A program made the translations under genes and the position numbers. A DNA stretch of 64,000 bases from Gaoshiqia hydrogeniformans. GTDB taxonomy: Bacteria > Bacteroidota > Bacteroidia > Bacteroidales > Prolixibacteraceae. Of the stretch, positions 1-8,624 are shown in pieces (position 1 is the stretch's first letter; every line of letters begins with the position of its first letter). Location: assembly GCF_049347105.1 (NCBI RefSeq), contig NZ_CP186334.1, positions 3,286,001-3,350,000 of the forward strand, in the 5' to 3' direction. The notes under the pieces were generated by a model. It was not told the origin of the DNA. It made no database searches and was given only the letters and a program-made list of their open reading frames with translations.

Positions 1-1
1 T

Positions 2-337
2 GGGGACAAGGTGAGCCGCAATGTTGCCTACTATACTATTGCACATGCTTCCAAATTCGTCAGACCGGGTTCTGTACGCGTCGTTTCTACCAATCGTGGC
101 GATAAAACGGTACATTTATACGAAGACGAGCAACGCCCGGGGGTATACCGTACTGGTGTTGTTGAAAACACAGATGTATTGCCGAACGTAGCCTTTAAAA
201 CCCCTGAAGGAAAAATTGTATTGATCGTGGTAAACGACACTTGGAACAGTAGTGGTTTTAAAATCCAGTATAAAGGACAATTTGCCAATCTTCATCTGAA
301 ACCAGGAGCCGTGGGCACATACGTTTGGGAAGAGTAA
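2..337 (+). CDS. C-terminal part of a GH30 family glycoside hydrolase (5' end outside window)
   Basis: The reading frame is open from the first complete codon at position 2, so the gene begins upstream of the window. About 111 residues are visible. They match the C-terminal beta-sandwich of GH30 enzymes: the segment YYTIAHASKFVRPGSVRV is characteristic, and the protein ends in a strand-rich tail finishing GTYVWEE. The catalytic TIM barrel is not visible, so the substrate (beta-1,6-glucan, xylan and glucosyl substrates are all known in GH30) cannot be assigned. The next gene starts 27 bp downstream on the same strand, so it is probably co-transcribed with the mannan-degrading genes. I am confident of the family and unsure of the specificity. 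Confidence 0.85.
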   Translation, partial: GDKVSRNVAYYTIAHASKFVRPGSVRVVSTNRGDKTVHLYEDEQRPGVYRTGVVENTDVLPNVAFKTPEGKIVLIVVNDTWNSSGFKIQYKGQFANLHLKPGAVGTYVWEE

Positions 338-364
338 TCAGAAAATAAAAATGGGAAAATTGAA

Positions 365-2548
365 ATGAAGAAGATACTATTAGCAATCATTGTTGGCTTG
401 CTTCTGAATATATCATATTCTGAGGCACAAAGCCCGTTCAGTACCAAAGGCTGGTGGAAACCGGCTGAACCAAAATTCTCTCCGGTTGTGAACGATGACT
501 GTACGGTTACTTTCAGACTGAAAGCCCCGGGTGCAAAAAAAGTTTCATTGCTTTTCGATGAGTGGGATGTTTCGGCACGACCAATGAAAAAAGATAAAAA
601 TGGTGTTTGGAGCATCACCATCGGACCGGTCAATCCGCGGGTGTACCAGTATGCCTATTTGGTCGATGGCCTGAAGGTAATCGACATGGTGAACCCGGAT
701 GTGAAAGCAGGCACAATGGTTTACGGGAGCGTGGTGGAAGTTCATGGCGAAAATCCACGGTTCGACGAAATACAAGAAGTGCCTCATGGCGATGTGCATG
801 TTCTTTCATATTTCTCAACATCGTTGCAGAAGTTCAGGAAAATGTATGTGTATGTTCCGGCTGCTTATTTCGACCAGCCCGAACGGGAATTTCCGGTACT
901 TTATCTTCGTCACGGCGGCGGCGATAACGAAGGCAGTTGGGTGAACGATGGCCGCGCCGCTGTGATTCTCGATAACCTGATTGCAAAAGGTGAAGCCGAA
1001 CCAATGATGATTGTAATGACCAACGGGCTGACCGATGGCTCGTGGGCGGGTGGCAGTACCGTGGAAGGAATGGCACAACTGGAAACGGAGTTGTTCAGCG
1101 ATGTAATTCCTTTGATTGAGAAAAGATACCGGATTGCAGAAGGAAAGGCCAAACGGGCAATTGGCGGTTTGTCGATGGGCGGCGGACAGGCTTTTGTGAT
1201 CGGGTTGAGAAACTCCAAAAAGTTTTCAGCTATTGGCCAATTCAGTGCAGGAATATTGAGTGATGGTAATTTCGACTACGACAAATACCTTCCCGGAATA
1301 ATTGAAAATCCACAGAAAATTAATACAGAACTTCAACTTTTATGGATTAGCTGTGGAACAAAAGATCCACGTTATCAGGGACATATCAACCTCTTGGAAG
1401 ACCTGAAAGAGAAAGGCATCAATTTTGAATTCCATGAATTGCCCTTTGGGCATGAGTGGCAGTTTTGGAGGATACAACTGCATGATTTTGCAAAAAAACT
1501 TTTCAAAGAAACAGCGCCCGAATGGTCGATGGCCGATAAAAATGCAACGCCTGAAACCAAAGCATTGTATGCCAACTTGATGAAAATACATGAAAAAGGG
1601 ATCATGTTCGGGCACCACGATTATCCTTCGTATGGCATTGGCTGGCGCGGCGATAACGACCGAAGCGATGTAAAAGACCTGGTTGGCGATCACCCAGCGG
1701 TTTATAGCCTGGACATGAACCGGATAGGCGAGCAAAAAATGGAGTTTATCCGTGAGGTGCATAAAAGGGGCGGGGTCAGCATGTTGGTGTGGCATCAGAA
1801 TAACCCGATGACCGAGTCGCCTGATGCGAAATATCCGGTTGGAACAGCTTGGGATAACACCAAGGTGGTTGACCAGATTTTGACTGAAGACAGCGAAATG
1901 AACCTGAAGTACAAAAAGCGACTGGATGGTGTTGCTGAGGTTTTTCATTCGTTGAAAGATGATGAAGGAAAGCCCATCCCGGTTATTTTTCGCCCCTTGC
2001 ACGAACATACACAGAAATGGAATTGGTGGGGGTCGCAGGCAACTACCGGAGAAGAATTCATCGCATTCTGGAGGTTTATAGTTACTTACCTACGCGACGT
2101 GAAAAATGTACACAATGTCATTTATGCAATTTCGCCACAGATGGATGAAGTATACAGCGATGCAGAGGCACGCCTGCTTTTCCGCTGGCCGGGGAACGAT
2201 TATGTCGATTTTCTGGGGATAGACTGTTATCAAGGGTTGAACGCCAAAGCGTTCGTATCTAATGTAAAAGCGCTATCTGCCTTGTCAGAAAAACTAAACA
2301 AACCGGTTGGAGTAACCGAAACCGGTTTGGAAAAAGACCACACTCCCGATTATTGGACAAAGGATGTACTTCCGGCGTTAATTGGTAAAAAGTGTTGCAT
2401 GGTGGTCGCTTGGAGAAACGAGAAGCCAACCCATGCTTACGGCCCATATCCGGGCGATTCTTCTGCCGATGATTTTGAGATTTTTTACAACAGTCCTCAT
2501 ACCTTGTTTGAGAACGATTTGCCCGATATGTACACGATGCCGGAATAA
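365..2548 (+). CDS. Bifunctional carbohydrate esterase (CE1-like) and GH26 beta-mannanase
   Basis: The protein is 727 aa and starts with a signal peptide (residues 1-21, ending SEAQ). Residues about 30-125 form an E-set/CBM48-like domain. About 150-390 is a CE1/esterase-D alpha/beta hydrolase with nucleophile Ser270 in GLSMGG and a likely catalytic His in FGHEW. About 395-727 is a GH26 catalytic domain with acid/base Glu547 in RPLHEH and nucleophile Glu652 in VTETG. GH26 enzymes of this kind cleave beta-1,4-mannan. The esterase would remove acetyl or feruloyl groups, but its exact substrate is inferred only from the fusion. With a plain signal peptide and no lipobox it is probably periplasmic or secreted. 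It sits at the head of the mannan locus, and its GH26 half is related to the separate GH26 lipoprotein at 3981-5234. Confidence 0.9.
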   Translation: MKKILLAIIVGLLLNISYSEAQSPFSTKGWWKPAEPKFSPVVNDDCTVTFRLKAPGAKKVSLLFDEWDVSARPMKKDKNGVWSITIGPVNPRVYQYAYLVDGLKVIDMVNPDVKAGTMVYGSVVEVHGENPRFDEIQEVPHGDVHVLSYFSTSLQKFRKMYVYVPAAYFDQPEREFPVLYLRHGGGDNEGSWVNDGRAAVILDNLIAKGEAEPMMIVMTNGLTDGSWAGGSTVEGMAQLETELFSDVIPLIEKRYRIAEGKAKRAIGGLSMGGGQAFVIGLRNSKKFSAIGQFSAGILSDGNFDYDKYLPGIIENPQKINTELQLLWISCGTKDPRYQGHINLLEDLKEKGINFEFHELPFGHEWQFWRIQLHDFAKKLFKETAPEWSMADKNATPETKALYANLMKIHEKGIMFGHHDYPSYGIGWRGDNDRSDVKDLVGDHPAVYSLDMNRIGEQKMEFIREVHKRGGVSMLVWHQNNPMTESPDAKYPVGTAWDNTKVVDQILTEDSEMNLKYKKRLDGVAEVFHSLKDDEGKPIPVIFRPLHEHTQKWNWWGSQATTGEEFIAFWRFIVTYLRDVKNVHNVIYAISPQMDEVYSDAEARLLFRWPGNDYVDFLGIDCYQGLNAKAFVSNVKALSALSEKLNKPVGVTETGLEKDHTPDYWTKDVLPALIGKKCCMVVAWRNEKPTHAYGPYPGDSSADDFEIFYNSPHTLFENDLPDMYTMPE

Positions 2549-2903
2549 TAATGAAATTCCATAAAGCGAGGAGCAAATAAATCAATCAAACTGAACCTGT
2601 CGAAAAAAAAATACCATAAGCCGGGAATTTTGAGTAGGGACAGTATCCTTCTGAAAATGCCTTATTTGAATGTTGACGATTATCTAAACTGCGTTATTTG
2701 AGGTCTGATTTATATCATCTATTGAGGAAATTGTATTAAAAATTACCCTAATCATAGATTAATATTGTATCTGGCAATTAACTACTAAACGTACAGGAAT
2801 TTTCTCAATTGACAGAGCTTTTACAAACCATTCCGTCCGTTTTTATTAAGGTATTTATTTGCTTTAATTTTAGTAATACTATAAAACTTAATTTAACCTA
2901 ACT
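2549..2903. other. 355-bp intergenic region, probable promoter area of the following genes
   Basis: No convincing coding sequence is present on either strand. The octamer TTATTTGA occurs twice, at 2662-2669 and 2694-2701. At 2854-2861, TTTATTTG matches seven of eight positions of the Bacteroidota -7 box TAnnTTTG and lies 42 bp before the next start codon. I found no clear -33 TTG at the right distance, so the promoter call is weak. Confidence 0.3.
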
Positions 2904-3863
2904 ATGAAGATTTTGAAGTACGTAATGATTTTTTCAGTGATGGCCTTAATCGGGACATCTTGTCAAGATGATGCCAGAAATACGGAGGAACTAATTGACC
3001 CCTGGCTGCGTGAACGCACTCCGGTTAGCTTTAAATTGGAAGGTCAGGTGGGTGAAGCTACAATTGTTGATAATTGGCGTAATGACACGGAGGGAACGAT
3101 TGTAATCACCATGATCTCTACCGCGGTTGAAGATTTACATCATGTAAAAGTCTTAGATCTTGGATTGCAGTATAATGCTACTTCCTCGGTAACCGTAGGA
3201 AGTACTCTCGATATTAGCAGCGGTTCAGCCTCTTTTGTTGTCGTTGCTGAGAATGGAGAATCCCGTACTTATACTTTGCGCTACGAGGAATTCAAAGAAC
3301 CAATAGTGGGCATCTATGATGTTGATCAACTCTGGTTGTATGGTGGCACCGGTCCGGAGTACGGTGGTGGTGCTGTTTGGAATATGATGGAAAAGAGCTG
3401 GAGATGGAATGTTGACGGAAAACCGACAGCTGAGGAAGATAATGTGATTACCCTTATTTTGAAAGGCGTAAATGAAAGCACTGGAGATACCTATGGCACT
3501 TGTTACAACGATGCCGGACCCGACGGGATGTATGCTTCTTTCATTTACGACGACCGAAACTGGGTGAAACACGACCTGAAACATTTTTATCGGTGTATAC
3601 CGGAAGGCGAGGGGACCTGGGAAAAAAATGCAAAAACAGGTGAAATTACGTTTATTTCTGCAGAAGGTGTACGACGCACTTGTTCATTAATAGGAGCCGG
3701 AACACATACGCTCGATGCTTATAAAAGCATTGCCATTCAAAATATGGCATTTAATTTTCCTATAACAGAAGGAGTTTCAGATAACTGGGATGTGATCTGG
3801 CAGGATGATGCGAAATATCTTTATCATCCGCGGAACTTTATCGTGAAAGTTACAAAACGCTAA
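2904..3863 (+). CDS. Surface lipoprotein, probable glycan-binding protein of the mannan locus
   Basis: The protein is 319 aa with a lipoprotein signal peptide and lipobox LIGTSC, so Cys20 would be lipidated. Residues about 40-130 look like an Ig-like beta-sandwich, of the kind found at the N terminus of outer-membrane glycan-binding lipoproteins next to SusD. The rest contains many aromatic residues (for example WLYGG and KSWRWNVDG) and no recognisable catalytic motif. I do not recognise a named family with confidence. The position between two GH26 genes and before susC supports a role as a mannan-binding SusE/F-like or SGBP protein, which is inference. The next gene follows after a 117-bp gap. 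Confidence 0.55.
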   Translation: MKILKYVMIFSVMALIGTSCQDDARNTEELIDPWLRERTPVSFKLEGQVGEATIVDNWRNDTEGTIVITMISTAVEDLHHVKVLDLGLQYNATSSVTVGSTLDISSGSASFVVVAENGESRTYTLRYEEFKEPIVGIYDVDQLWLYGGTGPEYGGGAVWNMMEKSWRWNVDGKPTAEEDNVITLILKGVNESTGDTYGTCYNDAGPDGMYASFIYDDRNWVKHDLKHFYRCIPEGEGTWEKNAKTGEITFISAEGVRRTCSLIGAGTHTLDAYKSIAIQNMAFNFPITEGVSDNWDVIWQDDAKYLYHPRNFIVKVTKR

Positions 3864-3980
3864 ATTCTCTGAAATTAGGTTTGTTGACTTTTTTTTGCGA
3901 CCAGAATCATTCGTGATATGATATTTCTGTGGGAGCAATTTATTATTCAATAATTAGGGAAAATCAATATTGATCATCAA

Positions 3981-5234
3981 ATGACATATATTTCAGATTA
4001 TTATATAAAAGTAATTGCTGTTTTCTGCTTGGTCGTAATGATTGAGGTTTCTTGTGGCTGTAAGGAGTCTGAACGAACTGTTCCTCCTTTGCCTGAAGAA
4101 GAAGTTGCCGAAGAAGACAAAGACGAAGAGGAAGGAAAGGAAGAAGAGCCAACGAATATTCAACTTGTCATGGTTGATCCAAATGCAACAGAAACGACCC
4201 GGGCTCTTTATTCAAACCTTTGGAAAATAGCAGAGAAAGGATTTATGTTTGGGCATCATGACGATTTATGGTATGGTCGTTATTGGTATAACGAATCAGG
4301 CCGGTCTGACACCAAAGAGGTTTGTGGCGACTATCCTGCCGTGTTCAGCGTCGATTTTGCACAAATTATGGATGACCGCTACTGGTCAAGCCAGGAATCC
4401 AATGCGATCCGCAGAAAAGTGATTCTTGAAGCACGCGAACGAGGAGAAGTAATTACGGCCTGCTGCCATCTTAATAATCCTCTGACAAATGGCGATTCAT
4501 GGGACAACTCGAACAACGATGTTGTTAAAAATATCCTGACGGAAGGAACGCCAACACGGGCAAAATTTATTTCGTGGCTTGATCGTTTAGCTGTTTTTGC
4601 TCTGAATTTAAAAGATAAAGACGGAAATTTGATTCCCGTTATCTTCAGACCTTTTCATGAACATACTCAGACTTGGTCGTGGTGGGGATCTAAATGTACA
4701 ACCAATGATGAGTTTATCGGGCTATGGAAGATGACCATTGAATATCTGCGAGATAAAAAAGGGGTACACAATTTTATTTATGCAATTTCTCCCCAAATGG
4801 ATCAGGTTTATGCAGAGACAAGAGAACGGTTATTGTTTCGCTGGCCGGGCGACGAATATGTCGACTTTATTGGAATGGACTGCTATCATGGAACCAATAC
4901 GGATGCTTTTAATAGTAACTTAAAACATCTTTCGACTCTTTCGCGAGAGAAGAATAAGCCTTGCGGGGTAACTGAAACCGGTAAGGAGAGTTTCGAGATT
5001 TCAGATTACTGGACTCGGTGTCTCCTCACTCCCTTAACAGGGAAACGTATCAGCCTGGTGGTTATGTGGAGAAATAAATATGTCTCAAGTGAATCTGATA
5101 AACATTTCTTTTCCGTTTATCCGGGACATGTGTCGGCACCAAACTTTATCATCATGTATAACCGCGATGCTTCGCTTTTTAGCAACGATCTGCCGGATAT
5201 GTATACACTGGCTGAAGGCGTGGTAATCAAATAA
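3981..5234 (+). CDS. GH26 beta-mannanase, probable surface lipoprotein
   Basis: The protein is 417 aa. Its N terminus is a hydrophobic signal with an atypical lipobox (IEVSC), followed by a strongly acidic linker at about residues 35-55 rich in Glu and Asp. The GH26 domain spans about residues 65-410, with acid/base Glu227 in RPFHEH and nucleophile Glu332 in VTETG. It endo-hydrolyses beta-1,4-mannosidic bonds. Acidic linkers after the lipidated Cys are typical of surface-exported Bacteroidota lipoproteins, so extracellular action is likely. It is clearly paralogous to the GH26 half of the fusion gene upstream. It lies 75 bp before a susC-like gene, which is the expected place for the surface endo-enzyme of the locus. 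Confidence 0.9.
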   Translation: MTYISDYYIKVIAVFCLVVMIEVSCGCKESERTVPPLPEEEVAEEDKDEEEGKEEEPTNIQLVMVDPNATETTRALYSNLWKIAEKGFMFGHHDDLWYGRYWYNESGRSDTKEVCGDYPAVFSVDFAQIMDDRYWSSQESNAIRRKVILEARERGEVITACCHLNNPLTNGDSWDNSNNDVVKNILTEGTPTRAKFISWLDRLAVFALNLKDKDGNLIPVIFRPFHEHTQTWSWWGSKCTTNDEFIGLWKMTIEYLRDKKGVHNFIYAISPQMDQVYAETRERLLFRWPGDEYVDFIGMDCYHGTNTDAFNSNLKHLSTLSREKNKPCGVTETGKESFEISDYWTRCLLTPLTGKRISLVVMWRNKYVSSESDKHFFSVYPGHVSAPNFIIMYNRDASLFSNDLPDMYTLAEGVVIK

Positions 5235-5309
5235 ATAACAATGAAGGCCAGAGGCTTGGTTATCAATCGAGAATTTAAAAGCTTAATATTAATCTAATTC
5301 ACTAAACCT

Positions 5310-8300
5310 ATGTTTAATTTTATTAAAACTTTTCTATTGTGCGCAATTTTTTTCTGTTACGGAGGGATTTCGGGCATGCTGTATGGACAGCAGAAATCGA
5401 TCGTCGGTACTGTACAGGATGAGAAAGGAGAAGTGTTGCCCGGAGTAACCATCGTGGTGAAAGGTACTACGATAGGTACCGTTACGTCAGGGAACGGGCA
5501 ATTTATGCTGTCTTTCTCTCAAACCAATGCGATCTTGCAGTTTTCTTTTATCGGTTACAAGGCTCAGGAGATTGATGTGTCGTCAATTAAAGAACCGTTG
5601 ATCGTCAAAATGACAGAGGATGTAGCCTCAATTGATGAGGTTGTAATAACGGCATTTGCTACGCAGAAGAAAGTAAACGTTACAGGAGCTATTTCTTCTG
5701 TAAATGGTTCAGAGCTTGTGGCTACACCGGTTTCGAATATTTCTAACGCGCTTATTGGAAATACCCCGGGCGTAAGTGGTTTGCAAACTTCGGGCGAGCC
5801 TGGACGGAATGCAGCCAATATTTATATTCGCGGTATTTCTACGTATGGTTCATCATCTCCTTTGATTGTGATTGATGGTGTTGAACAAGCAGCCGAGCAA
5901 GCCTTTAGCGAGTTAAATGCGATGGATGCCAACGAAATAGCCGGAATAAGTATCCTGAAAGATGCAGCATCGACAGCGGTGTATGGGATACGCGGGGCGA
6001 ACGGAGTAATCATTGTTACAACCAAAAGAGGGAGGATTGGTAAACCTGTCATCAATTTCTCAGCAAATTATGGTCTTACCCAGGCATCCAATCTTCAAAA
6101 AGGCGTTACTGCCTATGAATATGCACTGATGAGAAATGAAGGTATTAGGAATGAGCAACGCAGCTACGATGGAACGGGGAGTCTTTCCACATATATCTTC
6201 GACGATTATGACCTGTGGAAGTTCAAAAATAACCGAGATTTTACTCCGGTTGAGATTGATGCAATGACAAATCTGACTGAAGAGCAAAAAACGAACTTAA
6301 AAAAATCGCCTGCGCTGTATTACTCAAGTCATGATCTCTATAAAGAACAATTTAACAAGGTTGCACCTCAAATGCAGGCTAATCTCAATATATCGGGGGG
6401 GACTCAACGTGTCAAATATTTTGTTTCGTTTGGTTACTTTAGCCAGGAAGGTATTACCAATGCTACCAAATACTACGGGTCGGATACTGGCTCCCGTTTT
6501 AACCGCTATAACTTTCGGAGTAATTTCGACATTGATGTTGCTAAAAACTGGAAAGTTACAATTAATACTGCGGGTCAGTTTGGACAAACACAGGGACCGG
6601 GTATTAACTCGGGTCCGTACGATTTAAACGGGCGTTATAAAGTGATTATGCAATATATTTATGACGGTAACCCCTTTATAACTCCAGGGATCATCGATGG
6701 AAAATTGATCAATAATTTTGCAGGGGTGGCTGGTAGCGACCAAAACCCGCTGGGAGTAAAAACAGGCAGTCAGATTGGTTCACAAAATGCGGTATACAAT
6801 CTCCTGATCAGTGGTCGAGGAACCATATATAACAGCCTTTTGGATAATGTAATAAAAGTTAATCACGAGATGGATTACTTGCTGAAGGGATTGCAGGCTC
6901 ATGTTACTATGAGTTATCAGGATAATTATAACCGGTATGTAACTTATTCTCCCTCAATTCCTTCTTATACGGTACAACGGAGCGCTCAAAACCCAAATGA
7001 ACTTCAATTTTTTGGCGGTTCAATGGGGGCAGGATCCTTTAACTCGTATGGATACAGTAACTGGAATAAACTCTATGTTGATGCCGGTTTGAATTGGGCC
7101 GGTAGTTTCGGAAAACATAATCTGTCTGCCCTTCTTCTGGGGAAAGGATCAAAATATACCATGCCCTCCGATTCGTACAATGTGCCTTCAGGGGTAATGG
7201 GTCTGGTCGGACGTGTCACTTACAATTATCAGGATCGTTATATGGCCGAGTTTAATGCTGGTTACAACGGTACCGAACAGTTTGCAGAGGGTAAACGTTT
7301 TGGTTTTTTCCCGGCTTATTCAGCGGGTTGGGTGCCAACCAGTGAAAAATTCTTTCCAAAAAACAATATCCTGAGCTTTATGAAAATCAGGGCATCCTTC
7401 GGAGAGGTTGGAAACGATCAGTTAGGAGGCAGTCGTCGTTATTATTATCTTCCCAATACCTATAATCTGAATCAGGGTGGATACTGGCTTGGTAACAGTG
7501 ATGGTTCTTCGGCCAATTCATATTATTATGGTGCGACTGAGGGAGCGTTGGGTAACCCGGCCATTACCTGGGAACGAGCAAAAAAATATGATGTTGGGTT
7601 GGAGATCCATTTTTTTAAGGACAAACTATCGGTAGTTGGCGACTGGTTTAAAGAAGACCGGAACAACATCCTGACTACACTGGGAACGATACCGGCCATT
7701 TATGGTGTTGCAGCCAGTTCTGTGCCTCCGGCAAATGTGGGGATCACCACCAATCAGGGCTACGAGATTGTGTTGAGATGGGCTGAACATGTTGGCAACT
7801 GGAGTTACTCCATTGAGGGAGATCTCAGCTATGCCCGCAATAAGATTATTTATAAGGCAGAAGCAAATAACCCGTATCCCTGGATGAATGCTACAGGTTT
7901 TTCAATTGGACAACGTTTTGGTCTTGTCAGCGATGGTTTATTCAATACGGTAGAAGAACTAATTAATCGTCCGTATAATACCTACACTTCCAATCAGGCT
8001 ACCTTGGGAGATATTCGCTACAAAGACCTGAACGGAGACGGATTGATTGACAGTAAGGATATTGCCCCGATTGGTTTTCCGAATTATCCGCAATATCATT
8101 ACAATACTAAGTTAAAAGTTGCATATAAAGGTTTTGATGTGAATTTATTGTTTGTTGGAACAGCAAATGGTTCATATTATTTAAACAGCGGTTATACAAT
8201 TCCTTTCTTCAAACGTGCAGGGAATGCATGGCAGTGGATGTACGACGGCCGTTGGACCGAAGAAAAATATTTGGCAGGAGAGAAGATAACCTATCCGAGA

Positions 8301-8594
8301 TCGACTTTCGATGCTACAACTTCGCATAATAATTATCGTCAGAGTGACTATTGGATGAAATCTAGTAATTTCTTCAAACTTAAGAACATTGAACTAGGAT
8401 ATACTTTCGAAACAAAAAGAAGTCAGTTTTTAAACCGCATTAACACGTTGCGTATATATGCGAACGCGAATAATGTATACACTTTCCGGAACAAACTGAC
8501 GGATATCGGCATTGATCCTGAAACGACTGACGGAAGCACCTACATTTACCCTCTTACAAGTGTATTCACGATTGGTTTTAGTATGCAGTTTTAA
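5310..8594 (+). CDS. SusC-like TonB-dependent outer-membrane receptor (first pair)
   Basis: The protein is 1094 aa, the usual length for SusC. A signal peptide ends near residue 27 (YGQQ). Residues about 30-110 form the carboxypeptidase-regulatory-like domain (VGTVQDEKGEVLPGVTIVV). A TonB-box-like region follows (DEVVITAFATQKK, near residue 110). The plug domain at about 118-230 contains IYIRGIS and VIDGVEQ, and a 22-strand barrel extends to the terminal aromatic residue (SMQF). It imports oligosaccharides across the outer membrane using TonB energy, in complex with the SusD-like lipoprotein that follows after 30 bp. Context points to manno-oligosaccharides. Confidence 0.95.
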   Translation: MFNFIKTFLLCAIFFCYGGISGMLYGQQKSIVGTVQDEKGEVLPGVTIVVKGTTIGTVTSGNGQFMLSFSQTNAILQFSFIGYKAQEIDVSSIKEPLIVKMTEDVASIDEVVITAFATQKKVNVTGAISSVNGSELVATPVSNISNALIGNTPGVSGLQTSGEPGRNAANIYIRGISTYGSSSPLIVIDGVEQAAEQAFSELNAMDANEIAGISILKDAASTAVYGIRGANGVIIVTTKRGRIGKPVINFSANYGLTQASNLQKGVTAYEYALMRNEGIRNEQRSYDGTGSLSTYIFDDYDLWKFKNNRDFTPVEIDAMTNLTEEQKTNLKKSPALYYSSHDLYKEQFNKVAPQMQANLNISGGTQRVKYFVSFGYFSQEGITNATKYYGSDTGSRFNRYNFRSNFDIDVAKNWKVTINTAGQFGQTQGPGINSGPYDLNGRYKVIMQYIYDGNPFITPGIIDGKLINNFAGVAGSDQNPLGVKTGSQIGSQNAVYNLLISGRGTIYNSLLDNVIKVNHEMDYLLKGLQAHVTMSYQDNYNRYVTYSPSIPSYTVQRSAQNPNELQFFGGSMGAGSFNSYGYSNWNKLYVDAGLNWAGSFGKHNLSALLLGKGSKYTMPSDSYNVPSGVMGLVGRVTYNYQDRYMAEFNAGYNGTEQFAEGKRFGFFPAYSAGWVPTSEKFFPKNNILSFMKIRASFGEVGNDQLGGSRRYYYLPNTYNLNQGGYWLGNSDGSSANSYYYGATEGALGNPAITWERAKKYDVGLEIHFFKDKLSVVGDWFKEDRNNILTTLGTIPAIYGVAASSVPPANVGITTNQGYEIVLRWAEHVGNWSYSIEGDLSYARNKIIYKAEANNPYPWMNATGFSIGQRFGLVSDGLFNTVEELINRPYNTYTSNQATLGDIRYKDLNGDGLIDSKDIAPIGFPNYPQYHYNTKLKVAYKGFDVNLLFVGTANGSYYLNSGYTIPFFKRAGNAWQWMYDGRWTEEKYLAGEKITYPRSTFDATTSHNNYRQSDYWMKSSNFFKLKNIELGYTFETKRSQFLNRINTLRIYANANNVYTFRNKLTDIGIDPETTDGSTYIYPLTSVFTIGFSMQF

Positions 8595-8624
8595 TGCGTT
8601 TTCAAAAATTAGAAAAAACATGAT

